From: Vibrio taketomensis
GTDB lineage: Bacteria > Pseudomonadota > Gammaproteobacteria > Enterobacterales > Vibrionaceae
Direction of reading: 5' to 3'
Assembly: GCF_009938165.1 (NCBI RefSeq)
Contig: NZ_AP019649.1
Location: 2,418,001 to 2,482,000, forward strand
DNA: 64,000 bases
Positions 18,540 through 27,727 of the stretch are shown in pieces. A program made the position numbers and the translations under genes. Below the pieces are notes generated by a model. It was not told where the DNA came from and ran no database searches. It saw only the letters and a list, made by a program, of their open reading frames with translations. Every line of letters begins with the position of its first letter. The first letter of the stretch is position 1.

Positions 18540-19638
18540 TTACAGGCCTGATTTCAGGCTAGCTTCAATAAATTTGTCTAGGTCGCCGTCAAGTACCGCT
18601 TGAGTGTTACGGTTTTCAACGCCAGTACGTAAATCTTTGATACGTGAGTCATCCAGAACGTATGAACGGATCTGGCTACCCCAGCCGATGTCAGATTTTG
18701 CATCTTCGTTTGCTTGTTTCTCAGCATTTTGCTTTTGCATTTCAAGTTCAAACAGTTTTGCACGAAGCTGCTTCATTGCTTGATCTTTGTTTTTATGCTG
18801 AGAACGGTCATTCTGACATTGTACTACTGTATTAGTTGGTACGTGAGTAATACGCACCGCAGATTCAGTGGTGTTAACGTGCTGACCACCCGCGCCAGAT
18901 GCACGGTAAACGTCGATACGCAGATCCGCTGGGTTAATATCGATTGCGATATTGTCATCAATCTCAGGGTAAACAAACGCAGAAGAGAAAGAAGTATGAC
19001 GACGGCCGCTTGAGTCAAATGGAGACTTACGAACTAGGCGGTGAACACCTGTTTCAGTGCGCAACCAACCATAAGCGTATTCACCAGAGATCTTCACTGT
19101 TGCGCCCTTAAGACCCGCAACTTCACCTTCAGAAACTTCGATTACTTCAGTCTTAAAGCCTTTTGCTTCCGCCCAACGTAGGTACATGCGAAGTAGCATG
19201 TTGGTCCAGTCTTGTGCTTCTGTACCACCAGAACCAGCTTGAAGGTCGATGTAGCAATCAGACGAATCGTGGTCACCGGAGAACATACGGCGGAACTCTA
19301 GTTTTGCGAGCTTGTCTTCAAGCTCAGCCAACTCAGGTTCGATCTCGTCAAAGGTTTCCTGATCTTGTTCTTCAACCGCAAGCTCTAGAAGACCTTCAAC
19401 ATCTTCTACGCCCTGCTCTAGTTGGTCGATAGTTTCTACTACCGCTTCTAGAGATGCACGCTCTTTACCTAACGCTTGTGCGCGCTCAGGTTCATTCCAT
19501 ACATCTGGTTGTTCAAGTTCTGCGTTTACTTCTTCTAGACGCTCTTGTTTAGCGTCATAGTCAAAGATACCCCCTCAGGACTTTTGTGCGCTCAGACACA
19601 TCCTGTAGACGGTTTTTAATTGGATTGATTTCAAACAT
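18540..19638 (-). CDS. prfB: Peptide chain release factor 2 (programmed +1 frameshift)
   Basis: RF2 recognises UAA and UGA stop codons. The gene is in two frames: ATG at 19638, 25 sense codons, then an in-frame TGA at 19563-19561, where the ribosome shifts +1 to read 340 more residues. The total of 365 is the same as in E. coli. The shift signal is intact: AGGGGG upstream of TAT CTT TGA C. The body contains the SPF anticodon-like motif ([16 protein letters not shown]) and the GGQ catalytic motif ([10 protein letters not shown]). The residue before SGAGGQ is Ala, as in most bacteria, rather than the Thr of E. coli K-12. Naive ORF calling shows only a truncated 263-residue piece. Confidence 0.97.
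19558..19577 (-). promoter_or_regulatory. RF2 programmed frameshift site
   Basis: On the minus strand: an internal Shine-Dalgarno AGGGGG, three bases, then the slippery CTT followed by TGA C. Low RF2 slows termination at the TGA, which favours the +1 shift, so RF2 controls its own synthesis. Confidence 0.95.
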
Positions 19639-19740
19639 GCTTGCTCAATATTTATGAGTAGAATTTAACCGAAGAATTGTACTGAAAAGTGTGACGGAGA
19701 TACAGGAATTTTTTTATCCGTGCTATCCACCCATTCAGAT

Positions 19741-19778
19741 AAAAAAATCCCTCGTAATGCTAAGCATCACGAGGGATT
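19741..19778 (-). terminator. brnQ terminator
   Basis: A long stem, AATCCCTCGT / ACGAGGGATT with an inner ATGC / GCAT, is followed on the minus strand by T7. It lies just past the brnQ stop and upstream of prfB. Confidence 0.9.
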
Positions 19779-19800
19779 ACAATCAAACATTTAACGCTAA

Positions 19801-21114
19801 TTAAGCTGCATCTTCAGCTAGCGTTGGTTGTTCTGATTTACCAACAAAAAATACGCCAATCATCGCAACCACAGTTGGTAGTAGCCAACCCATACCGACA
19901 TCAAATAGAGGTAGGAAGCTAAATACTGATACATCGATACCCGCCACTTTTGCCGCATCAATCAGAGCAAACACTAACGACACTGACATTACTGAACGGT
20001 AAGCAAAGCGTGAGTTAGGCAGTTTATTGCGTAGGAATGTTAGCACTACCAACGCAATTGCGACTGGGTATAGAGCAAACAATACTGGCACTGATAGAGA
20101 AATAAGTTGCGCTAGGCCTACGTTTGCTACGAACGCACATGCTGCGCCGTTAATGATCACCCATTGCTTGTAAGTAATCTTAGTCAGCGAGCTGAAGTAA
20201 TCAGAACACGCAGAAATTAGACCGATAGCGGTAGTCAAACATGCTAGTAGAACAATGATAGTCAGAACGACTTGACCATATTGACCAAATAGCGCTTGTA
20301 CATATTGGCTAAGAACCACACCACCGTTGTCAGCACCTAAAGCGATCGCTGAACTGGTTGCGCCAAGGTAGAACAATGATACATAAACAAACACCAAACC
20401 AAGAGCTGCAATAAGGCCTGCACAAATTAAGTATTTAGTTGTCGCTTTTTGCTCAGTAATGCCTTTGCCACGTAGTGCATCAACAATCAGAACACCAAAC
20501 ATCAATGAACCGAAGGTATCCATAGTGTTGTAACCTTCAAGGAAACCTTTTTGCAATGGGTGCGTTAGGTATTCGCCTTGCGCTGCAACGATCTCACCTT
20601 GTGGGTTAAAGAACACGGCAAATGCTAATACGATCAAGCCAATGAACAGCACTGGAGTCAAAATCTTACCAATGATGTCAATCAATTTGCCTTGTGACCA
20701 TGCGAACGACATCGCAACGATAAAGAATAAGATAGAGAAAATAGTCAGGTGGATTTGTTCAGCATGAGCAAAGAACGGTTTTACCGCCATTTCATACGCA
20801 ACAAGACCGGTACGAGGTGCTGCAAACGCAGGGCCGATAATGATAAAGATCAGCACCGCCATAATCGTTGCCGCCTTAACAGGCAGATCTCTGGTTAGCT
20901 TTTCCCATGAGCCACCCGCGACAGCAATAGCAATAATGGTGATCAGAGGAAGACCTACCGCTGTCAATAGAAAACCGAACATAGCTGGAAGTACATTCTC
21001 GCCCGCTAGCTGTCCCGCTAGTGGAGGAAAGATGATGTTACCGGCGCCTAAGAAGAAGGCGAAAAGCATAAAGCCTAACGCTGTAATATCTGTTAATTTT
21101 AACGACTGCTTCAC
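19801..21114 (-). CDS. brnQ: Branched-chain amino acid transporter BrnQ (LIVCS family)
   Basis: A 437-residue inner-membrane symporter for Leu, Ile and Val. About twelve hydrophobic segments are visible. The N-terminal signature GFMLFAFFLGAGNIIFPPLAG is typical of LIVCS carriers. The start codon is GTG at 21114, preceded by AAAGG; no ATG lies nearby. It is transcribed alone, divergent from trmN6 across a 303-bp AT-rich gap, and closed by a strong terminator. Vibrios often carry several BrnQ paralogues, so the symbol denotes the family rather than strict orthology. Confidence 0.92.
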   Translation of the reverse strand: MKQSLKLTDITALGFMLFAFFLGAGNIIFPPLAGQLAGENVLPAMFGFLLTAVGLPLITIIAIAVAGGSWEKLTRDLPVKAATIMAVLIFIIIGPAFAAPRTGLVAYEMAVKPFFAHAEQIHLTIFSILFFIVAMSFAWSQGKLIDIIGKILTPVLFIGLIVLAFAVFFNPQGEIVAAQGEYLTHPLQKGFLEGYNTMDTFGSLMFGVLIVDALRGKGITEQKATTKYLICAGLIAALGLVFVYVSLFYLGATSSAIALGADNGGVVLSQYVQALFGQYGQVVLTIIVLLACLTTAIGLISACSDYFSSLTKITYKQWVIINGAACAFVANVGLAQLISLSVPVLFALYPVAIALVVLTFLRNKLPNSRFAYRSVMSVSLVFALIDAAKVAGIDVSVFSFLPLFDVGMGWLLPTVVAMIGVFFVGKSEQPTLAEDAA

Positions 21115-21417
21115 AGAAATACCTTTACCGCTAATGATGGATGTTGTGTTCGCCTAGATAAGTAAATCACTCTAAACTGTGTTTATGAATCAGAATAATG
21201 ACCAAATACTCATCTATCCGCAACAGCAAAGCGAAAAACACCATATAAATTTATATCAGCAAGCAAAACCAGTTAATATCACTACTTTTAAAATCATATA
21301 AAGAACAATGCATCAATAAAATCATTAACAACACGCGTCAGTTTTAGATTAATATTTTATACAATATTTATACATTGGTTAATTTAACTACAATGAGCAA
21401 TGATTGCCGGATAAATA
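21115..21417. other. brnQ/trmN6 divergent control region
   Basis: A 303-bp AT-rich gap that must hold the divergent promoters of brnQ and trmN6. I see no ORF, RNA gene or clear operator in it. Confidence 0.5.
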
Positions 21418-22137
21418 ATGAACAAAAAAATTAAGCAAACCAAAGGCTTCTGTTTTAAACAATTTGAAATAGATGGTGGTCAATGTGGCATGCCGGTCAG
21501 CACCGATGGTGTCATGCTCGGCGCATGGGCTGAAGTCGAACACTGTATGCACTTACTTGATATTGGTACCGGTACTGGACTGCTTGCTTTAATGTGTGCT
21601 CAGCGCACACAAAACACTCAAATCTGGGGCGTGGATATTGATGAAAATGCGGCAATTACAGCGCAACTCAATGTAGCAAATTCGCCATGGGCAGAACGAA
21701 TTCAGATTGAATTAGGCGACATTAATAACATCAGTTACCCACATCAATTTGATGCGATTATTTGTAACCCACCCTACTTTAAAACTGGCGCTCAATCAGA
21801 GCTTCAACAACGTGCTACCGCTCGTCACACAGACAGCCTCAATCATCTCGCGTTGCTTGAACGCTGCGCAAGTTTGCTTACCGACGACGGCAAAGCGAGC
21901 TATATCTTACCGGAGGTTGAAGGGCGTGAGTTTATCGCCTTAGCTCGCGAAGTCGGATTCTGTCTCTCTCGCCTATGTGAGGTGAAACCAACTGAAAGCA
22001 AAGACGTCTCTAGGCTATTGTTTGAATTAAGTAAACACCACACAGAATGTCAGCATCAACAACTGACGATCCACAGTAAAGAAGGTTACAGTGATGCGTT
22101 TATCGCGCTAACAAGAGACTTTTATTTAAAGATGTAG
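21418..22137 (+). CDS. tRNA1(Val) (adenine(37)-N6)-methyltransferase
   Basis: A 239-residue SAM-dependent methyltransferase of the TrmN6 (YfiC) type, which modifies A37 of tRNA1-Val. The SAM-binding motif I is LLDIGTGTGLLALM (about residue 42), with the acidic VDIDENAA following. The catalytic N6-adenine signature NPPY is present in IICNPPYFKTG (about residue 117). The N terminus GFCFKQFEIDGGQCGMPVSTDGVMLGAW is characteristic of this family. It lies upstream of srmB on the same strand, with a 134-bp gap. Confidence 0.92.
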   Translation: MNKKIKQTKGFCFKQFEIDGGQCGMPVSTDGVMLGAWAEVEHCMHLLDIGTGTGLLALMCAQRTQNTQIWGVDIDENAAITAQLNVANSPWAERIQIELGDINNISYPHQFDAIICNPPYFKTGAQSELQQRATARHTDSLNHLALLERCASLLTDDGKASYILPEVEGREFIALAREVGFCLSRLCEVKPTESKDVSRLLFELSKHHTECQHQQLTIHSKEGYSDAFIALTRDFYLKM

Positions 22138-22271
22138 AAATAAGGTGTGATCATAATCACCAATGCCACTATAATGTGCGGTCTAATTTTTGGCTTAGCT
22201 CGTAAAGGGCTTTGTGCTATACCAGTCCTTATACTTTCAATCTCGCCAACAAGGCTTGTGGAGAACTCACT

Positions 22272-23501
22272 GTGATTAAAAATTTTGCAGAACTCGATTT
22301 GGATCCAAATCTGCTTAGCGCTATCGAAGAAATGGGCTTTAAACGCCCTACTCAAGTGCAGGCTCAGGCGATCCCTCAAGCTCTAGATGGTCGAGATATT
22401 CTTGCCTCTGCGCCTACGGGTACTGGTAAAACAGCGGCGTTTGTACTGCCAGCACTGCAATACCTACAGGATTTCCCACGCCGCAAACCTGGACCTGCAC
22501 GCGTACTGATTCTAACTCCTACTCGTGAGCTAGCAATGCAGGTAGCAGATCAAGCGCGCGCACTGGCAAAAAACACTAAGCTAAATATCTTTACCATCAC
22601 TGGTGGCGTGCAATACCAAGAACACGCTGACATTCTAGCGACCACTCAAGACATCGTGGTAGCAACGCCGGGCCGTCTAATGGAATACATTAAAGCTGAG
22701 CGCTTTGATTGCCGTGCGATTGAATGGCTAGTTCTTGATGAAGCTGACCGTATGCTCGATATGGGCTTTGGTCCAACAGTAGACCACTTGTCTCAAGAGT
22801 GTCGCTGGCGTAAACAAACACTCCTATTCTCTGCAACGCTTGAGGGTAAAGGGGTTGAAGGTTTCACTGCCGATCTACTAAAAGATCCAGCAGACATTGA
22901 TGCTGAACCATCTCGCAGCGAACGTAAGAAGATCACCCAGTGGTACCACCGTGCAGACAACGCAGAGCACAAATTGGCACTGCTGAAGAAGATCATCACT
23001 GAACAAGCAGAGCGTTCGATCGTGTTCCTAAAAACGCGTGAACGTCTTGCTGATCTACGTACGGAACTTGAGAAAGCGCAAATTCCTTGTGCATGGATTC
23101 AGGGTGAAATGCCGCAAGATCGTCGTAATAACGCAATTGCTCGTTTCCGCGATGGCACAGTAAACGTACTACTTGCAACCGACGTTGCTGCGCGTGGTAT
23201 CGACTTACCTGACGTAAGCCATGTGATTAACTACGACATGCCACGCAGTGCGGATGTTTACCTACACCGTATCGGCCGTACGGCACGCGCAGGTAAAAAA
23301 GGTAATGCGATCTCAATCGTAGAAGCACATGACCAACAAATGATGGACCGTGTTGCGCGCTACGTAAAAGAAGACATCAAAGAGCGCTTCATTAAAGAGA
23401 TGCGCCCAACCCACAAAAAACCTGTGTTTAAGAAAAAGAAAAAAGACGACAAGAAAAAGTCGACAACCAAAGCGAAAAAGAAACCTTCTAAGAAGAAGTA
23501 A
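22272..23501 (+). CDS. srmB: DEAD-box RNA helicase SrmB
   Basis: An ATP-dependent RNA helicase acting in 50S ribosome assembly, 409 residues. The start is a GTG at 22272, because GTGGAG lies eight bases upstream and the product VIKNFAELDLD aligns with the E. coli SrmB N terminus. The open frame runs back to 22212 but that extension has no support. Motifs in order: Q motif region, APTGTGKT (motif I), TPTRELA, TGG, TPGR, DEAD (VLDEADRML), SAT (LLFSATLEG), the helicase C domain with ATDVAARGID, and HRIGRTARAG. The tail is a lysine-rich stretch of about 30 residues, shorter than in E. coli. Confidence 0.95.
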   Translation: MIKNFAELDLDPNLLSAIEEMGFKRPTQVQAQAIPQALDGRDILASAPTGTGKTAAFVLPALQYLQDFPRRKPGPARVLILTPTRELAMQVADQARALAKNTKLNIFTITGGVQYQEHADILATTQDIVVATPGRLMEYIKAERFDCRAIEWLVLDEADRMLDMGFGPTVDHLSQECRWRKQTLLFSATLEGKGVEGFTADLLKDPADIDAEPSRSERKKITQWYHRADNAEHKLALLKKIITEQAERSIVFLKTRERLADLRTELEKAQIPCAWIQGEMPQDRRNNAIARFRDGTVNVLLATDVAARGIDLPDVSHVINYDMPRSADVYLHRIGRTARAGKKGNAISIVEAHDQQMMDRVARYVKEDIKERFIKEMRPTHKKPVFKKKKKDDKKKSTTKAKKKPSKKK

Positions 23502-23553
23502 TTAACAACACTGCGCTTTGAATTGAGCGCGCTTCGCTTTGAGATGATAGAGA

Positions 23554-23580
23554 GGCTGATGTGAAAACATCAGCCTTTTT
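23554..23580 (+). terminator. srmB terminator
   Basis: A perfect 9-bp stem GGCTGATGT / ACATCAGCC with a GAAA loop, then T5. Confidence 0.92.
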
Positions 23581-23588
23581 GTTTGAAA

Positions 23589-23629
23589 GCGAGAAGCGAG
23601 AAGCGAGAAGCGAGAAGCGAGAAGCGAGA
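23589..23629. repeat. Tandem repeat, 7-bp unit GCGAGAA, about six copies
   Basis: Nearly six perfect head-to-tail copies of GCGAGAA begin nine bases after the srmB terminator T-run. The tract lies outside any gene, so unit changes would not alter a reading frame. Array length may vary between strains. Confidence 0.9.
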
Positions 23630-23713
23630 TCAGTATGAAACTTGCCTATCTTGAATCAAGCGACTCTCAAAGTATTGCTGCTCAATACGCTCTCAACTCT
23701 CATATCTAGATAT

Positions 23714-23742
23714 AAAAATACCGCCTCAAGGACGGTATTTTT
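23714..23742. terminator. Bidirectional terminator between srmB and prfC
   Basis: AAAAATACCG / CGGTATTTTT forms a 10-bp stem with A and T tracts at both sides, so it can serve both strands. It probably ends prfC transcription on the minus strand and backs up the srmB terminator. Confidence 0.75.
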
Positions 23743-23761
23743 GTATCCATCAATATTCAAT

Positions 23762-23868
23762 GTAGTTGGTGTCAGAGCAAGGCGACAAGTTCATTCATCG
23801 CCATGAGCATAGTCAACTATGTGATTGGTGTGAATTAACGCAGTCAACGCCGCTATCACACCAAATAC
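23762..23868. repeat. ERIC-like imperfect palindrome
   Basis: About 107 bp, centred on CATAGT-CA-ACTATG near 23814. The right arm carries the ERIC hallmarks in order: GAGC, TGTGATTGG, GTGTGAA, CGCAGTCAACGC. The left arm (GTTGGTGTCAGAGCAAGGCG) is a degenerate complement of the right arm (CGCCGCTATCACACC). It ends 9 bp short of the prfC stop. Together with the 7-bp repeats and two terminators it fills the gap 23502-23876. I compared it with the enteric ERIC consensus from memory. Confidence 0.7.
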
Positions 23869-23876
23869 GCAGAATA

Positions 23877-25466
23877 TTAGTGTTCGCGAGTCGCACGGAA
23901 CTGAACATCCGGATGACGCTCTTGCGCTAAATTCAAGTTCACCATCGTTGGTGCGATATAAGTTAGGTTATCGCCGCCATCGAGCGCTAGGTTCGCTTGG
24001 TTCTTACGCTGGAATTCATCCATCTTCTTCGCATCGCCACATTCTACCCAGCGTGCGGTTGCCACGTTTACGCCTTCGTAAATGGCTTCTACGTTGTATT
24101 CAGACTTCAAGCGCGCCACAACCACGTCAAACTGTAGGACACCGACTGCACCAACGATAAGATCGTTGTTTTGTAGCGGACGGAATACCTGTACTGCGCC
24201 TTCTTCCGACAGCTGTACTAGACCTTTTAGCAGTTGTTTTTGCTTCAATGGGTCACGTAGACGAATACGACGGAACAGTTCTGGGGCAAAGTTTGGAATA
24301 CCAGAGAACTTCAATGATTCGCCTTGAGTGAAAGTATCACCGATTTGAATCGTACCGTGGTTATGCAGACCAATGATGTCGCCTGCGTATGCGTTTTCTG
24401 CACGTGAACGGTCACCCGCCATAAAGGTTACCGCATCAGAGATGCTCACTTGCTTACCAATACGCACGTGGTTCATCTTCATACCTTGAGTGTAGGTACC
24501 CGATACAATACGCATGAAAGCGATACGGTCACGGTGTTTAGGATCCATGTTTGCTTGAATCTTAAATACGAAACCAGAAAACTTCTCTTCTGTTGCTTCA
24601 ACGTCACGCTCAACCGCTTGACGAGTTTTTGGCATTGGAGCCCACTCAGTCAGGCCATCTAGCATGTGGTCAACACCAAAGTTACCAAGTGCCGTACCAA
24701 AATAAACTGGCGTTAGTTCACCTTTAAGGAACAGTTCGTGATCGAACTCTGGGCATGCACCCATAACAAGTTCAAGTTCGTCACGTACACTTGCTGCTAA
24801 ATCCGCACCCACTTTGTCATCTAGCTCTGGGTTATCAAGACCTTTGATGATACGTACTTCTTGAATCTCATGACCATGACCTGATTCGTACAGAATCGTT
24901 TCATCACGGTGAATATGGTAAACACCTTTAAACTCTTTACCACAACCGATTGGCCATGTGATTGGTGCACACATCATGCCAAGTTCGTTTTCAACTTCGT
25001 CCAATACTTCCATTGGATCACGAACGTCACGGTCAAGTTTGTTCATGAAGGTGACGATTGGCGTATCACGTAGACGCGTTACTTCCATCAGTTTACGCGT
25101 ACGATCCTCGACACCTTTTGCTGCATCGATAACCATTAGACATGAGTCTACTGCGGTTAGAGTACGGTAAGTATCTTCCGAGAAGTCTTCGTGTCCAGGA
25201 GTATCAAGCAGGTTTACTAGACAGTCGTTGTAAGGAAACTGCATTACAGACGTGGTTACCGAGATACCACGTTCTTTTTCCATTTCCATCCAGTCAGATT
25301 TTGCATGCTGGCTTGAGCCACGACCTTTTACGGTACCCGCTTTTTGGATCGCGTTTCCGAACAGTAGAACTTTTTCGGTAATAGTGGTTTTACCCGCATC
25401 CGGGTGCGAGATAATAGCGAACGTTCTACGTTTAGACACTTCGCCAATAAATGGTGTATTTGACAT
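23877..25466 (-). CDS. prfC: Peptide chain release factor 3
   Basis: A 529-residue GTPase that removes RF1 or RF2 from the ribosome after termination; the length matches E. coli RF3. G-domain motifs: [13 protein letters not shown] (G1), the TTSVMQF region (G2), [11 protein letters not shown] (G3), NKLDRD (G4). Domain 2 and a C-terminal domain typical of RF3 follow ([28 protein letters not shown]). The gene is complete and collinear. rimI lies 107 bp upstream on the same strand. Confidence 0.97.
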   Translation of the reverse strand: MSNTPFIGEVSKRRTFAIISHPDAGKTTITEKVLLFGNAIQKAGTVKGRGSSQHAKSDWMEMEKERGISVTTSVMQFPYNDCLVNLLDTPGHEDFSEDTYRTLTAVDSCLMVIDAAKGVEDRTRKLMEVTRLRDTPIVTFMNKLDRDVRDPMEVLDEVENELGMMCAPITWPIGCGKEFKGVYHIHRDETILYESGHGHEIQEVRIIKGLDNPELDDKVGADLAASVRDELELVMGACPEFDHELFLKGELTPVYFGTALGNFGVDHMLDGLTEWAPMPKTRQAVERDVEATEEKFSGFVFKIQANMDPKHRDRIAFMRIVSGTYTQGMKMNHVRIGKQVSISDAVTFMAGDRSRAENAYAGDIIGLHNHGTIQIGDTFTQGESLKFSGIPNFAPELFRRIRLRDPLKQKQLLKGLVQLSEEGAVQVFRPLQNNDLIVGAVGVLQFDVVVARLKSEYNVEAIYEGVNVATARWVECGDAKKMDEFQRKNQANLALDGGDNLTYIAPTMVNLNLAQERHPDVQFRATREH

Positions 25467-25573
25467 GAAACTGGTCTTCTTTCTCTGTCTAGATGCTTGT
25501 TTAAATCACTAAACAAACGGGATTCGATTCAATTTTGCGCGGTATTTTCGCCTATATTCCTTTGCGGGGCAAA

Positions 25574-26023
25574 TCAGAAAAGGAATAAATAACTCATGAT
25601 AATCGCATCTTCTTTACCGCTTGTAGTCGGATAGTAGTTTTTACGTCGATCAACTTCGTTAAATCCGGCCACTTCATAAAGTGAAAACGCTTTATGGTTG
25701 CTCTCACGCACTTCAAGCCAAGCACTTTCCGCCTTCGCTTGCTCGCAAGTATCAAGAAAATGCTCAAGCAAGGCTTTACCAAACCCCTTGCCTTGATGCT
25801 CAGGGGCAATCGCAATGTTGAGTAGCGTTACCTCACCCACGATGTTCTGCGCATAAAAATAGCCTACCACTTGCTCATCTTCGAGCAATACATGATGGCA
25901 GGCACCACGACTGTCTAAGTCGCGAATCATAGATTCAGCCCAAGGATGGCTGTGAGCTTGCTGCTCAATCGCCCAAACATCATCAAGATGTGATTGAGCC
26001 ATTGGAAGAAAATGTAACGTCAT
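25574..26023 (-). CDS. rimI: Ribosomal protein S18-alanine N-acetyltransferase RimI
   Basis: A 149-residue GNAT enzyme that acetylates the N-terminal Ala of S18. The acetyl-CoA-binding signature is IAPEHQGKGFGKALLEHF (about residues 72-89). The family-typical WLEVRESNHKAFSLYEVAGFNEVDRRKNYY follows. The gene begins 6 bp after holD, so the two are cotranscribed, as in E. coli and other gammaproteobacteria. Confidence 0.93.
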   Translation of the reverse strand: MTLHFLPMAQSHLDDVWAIEQQAHSHPWAESMIRDLDSRGACHHVLLEDEQVVGYFYAQNIVGEVTLLNIAIAPEHQGKGFGKALLEHFLDTCEQAKAESAWLEVRESNHKAFSLYEVAGFNEVDRRKNYYPTTSGKEDAIIMSYLFLF

Positions 26024-26029
26024 AATGCT

Positions 26030-26428
26030 TTAAGAATAGGAGCAAATTTGCTGCCAAAGTGATTTACGTTGTTCGTTGTTACCATCGATTTCTTTCAATA
26101 ACGGAGAAACCAGAACTTTAGCGGCAATCGCATCGTTTTTTGGACAACCTGCAAACCAGACCCATTCAATGTTGGTCGCTTGCAGTTGGGGAGTTTGCTC
26201 GGGGTAAATATGACGAACTTGCGCTAAGTCCAACTGCATGCTCTTTAGCACTCGAGCTAAAAATTCAGCCAGTTGGTTTTGCGGCAGTTCTGGTGAGATA
26301 AACAACATTTTACACTCTGCAGGTAGAACCAATGGCGCAGCCTGATAGCCAGTTAAACGCTGTGGATGCGCTAACTGATAGGTATCGATACCCATTTCGG
26401 ATAAATATGCCATCGGATTGGTTTGCAT
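26030..26428 (-). CDS. holD: DNA polymerase III psi subunit
   Basis: The 132-residue psi subunit of the clamp-loader complex, which bridges chi and the clamp loader. The open frame extends to 26512, but the first 28 codons have no homology, while MQTNPMAYLSEMGIDTYQLAHP from the ATG at 26428 resembles the start of psi proteins. The C-terminal SLWQQICSY closely matches E. coli HolD (ALWQQICTY). Family sequences diverge quickly, so identification rests on this tail, size and linkage to rimI. Confidence 0.88.
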   Translation of the reverse strand: MQTNPMAYLSEMGIDTYQLAHPQRLTGYQAAPLVLPAECKMLFISPELPQNQLAEFLARVLKSMQLDLAQVRHIYPEQTPQLQATNIEWVWFAGCPKNDAIAAKVLVSPLLKEIDGNNEQRKSLWQQICSYS

Positions 26429-26478
26429 AACTGTTGCTCTCTGAAGTTTGGTCGCCAATGCTACCACATTTAGCCAAC

Positions 26479-26503
26479 AAAAAAGGGGCATTTTGCCCCT
26501 TTT
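26479..26503 (-). terminator. Terminator downstream of the yhbS-like gene
   Basis: The stem AAAAGGGGC / GCCCCTTTT with a 5-nt loop, read on the minus strand, is followed by T6. It separates the ubiT-GNAT pair from holD-rimI. Confidence 0.88.
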
Positions 26504-26520
26504 CGCTGCCAAATCTATGG

Positions 26521-27024
26521 TTATAGATCAGCAAACTCTGGACTGTACTCAATCAAACCTGAGCGTCCAGCAAATTCTTGTTCAGCAATCGCTAATACTT
26601 GGAATGCACCAGCAGGCACTTCCCATTCACAACGGAAATCATGCTGCTCTGAGGCAATAAATCCAAAGCGTGAATAATAAGCAGGATCGCCTAACACCAC
26701 ACACGCTGGATAACCAAAGTCGCGCAGAGATTCAATACCTTCACGTACCATACGCTCAGCAATACCTTGCTTGCGGTAATCTTCACGTACCGCAAGTGGC
26801 GCTAAGCCCTGCCAGTTTAAATCCTCACCCTCTAGGGTTACTGGACTAAACATCGCGTGACCAACCACTTCACCTTCGTCATTACATGCCACCAGCGAAA
26901 GCGTCAACTTGCCATTTTCGCGTAGTGCCATCACCAAGTTTGCTTCCGCCTCGGTTTCAAATGTTTGTTTGAGTAGGCGATCAATGACCAGAATATCCGC
27001 TGGCGCTTCAGTTCGTATAAGCAT
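26521..27024 (-). CDS. GNAT-family N-acetyltransferase (YhbS-like)
   Basis: A 167-residue GNAT protein. Signature region: LAPLAVREDYRKQGIAERMVREGIESL (about residues 72-98), then VVLGDPAYYSRFGFIASEQ, which is typical of the YhbS group. The substrate is unknown. Its start overlaps the end of ubiT by 17 bases, so the two are translationally linked. The ubiT-yhbS pairing is also seen in E. coli (yhbT-yhbS). Confidence 0.88.
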   Translation of the reverse strand: MLIRTEAPADILVIDRLLKQTFETEAEANLVMALRENGKLTLSLVACNDEGEVVGHAMFSPVTLEGEDLNWQGLAPLAVREDYRKQGIAERMVREGIESLRDFGYPACVVLGDPAYYSRFGFIASEQHDFRCEWEVPAGAFQVLAIAEQEFAGRSGLIEYSPEFADL

Positions 27025-27535
27025 GTGCTACCTCTTTCTGCATTGTTGGCGATTGTACGCCTTTATGCACAAAGTCGGCTAGTTGATTAAGCAAAATTTG
27101 CATTGGTTTTGGCAAAAGCTCTAGATCTACGCTATCCATCAAGTTTTTCACTTCCAAACCTAATTCGGTATCGCCTTCAATCGATAAGCGACGTTGGAAA
27201 AATAGCGTATCTGGATCTTCTTTACGGCCAGCAATCAACACTAAGTCGTTTAAGTTACCAGAGAAAGAGACATCTTCCGTTACTGGTTTATCAGCGACAA
27301 CAAGCTTTTCATCTTGGTAGCTAATAAACCAAGCAAGATTCATATCTTTTATCTCAACTTTTAGCCACTTATCTTCAAGGAATTCAAAATCACCGTCTTC
27401 TAGAGCCTCTTTGAAGACTAGTTTTAGCCCATCAAGCAAGGCTTTTTTTTGTACAGAATGAGGCAATATATGGACTGGAGATCGCAAAATTGATGCTGCA
27501 TTTTGAACTAATTGAGTGCGAATCTTGTTAATCAC
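27008..27535 (-). CDS. ubiT: Ubiquinone biosynthesis accessory factor UbiT (SCP2 domain)
   Basis: A 175-residue protein with a sterol-carrier-protein-2 fold, homologous to E. coli UbiT (YhbT), which is needed for oxygen-independent ubiquinone synthesis together with UbiU and UbiV. Visible: the N-terminal SPVHILPHSVQKKALLDGL helix, a central WFISYQDEKLVV beta region, and the RRLSIEGDTELGLEVKNLMDSVD signature. The start is a GTG at 27535, preceded by GGATAATC; no ATG is close. An FNR half-site-rich stretch lies upstream (27646-27670). ubiUV lies downstream in divergent orientation, separated only by a GGDEF-EAL gene. Confidence 0.9.
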   Translation of the reverse strand: MINKIRTQLVQNAASILRSPVHILPHSVQKKALLDGLKLVFKEALEDGDFEFLEDKWLKVEIKDMNLAWFISYQDEKLVVADKPVTEDVSFSGNLNDLVLIAGRKEDPDTLFFQRRLSIEGDTELGLEVKNLMDSVDLELLPKPMQILLNQLADFVHKGVQSPTMQKEVAHAYTN

Positions 27536-27727
27536 GCAGATTATCCGTTACTTTGTAAATAATGGAAGAATCATAATAGAACATGTTGTAGCGATACCTG
27601 TTATGCATCAATAAATCACCATTTGGCTAACATTTGCGAGCTTTATTGATATAAATGTTATTTAAATCAATAACCTTTAGGTATACTCGCTACAAGTTTC
27701 TATCTTTGGACAACTGGTACTTTTTTA

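Noticed and set aside
23589..23629. CRISPR array
   Set aside because: The unit is 7 bp with no spacers; it is a simple tandem repeat.
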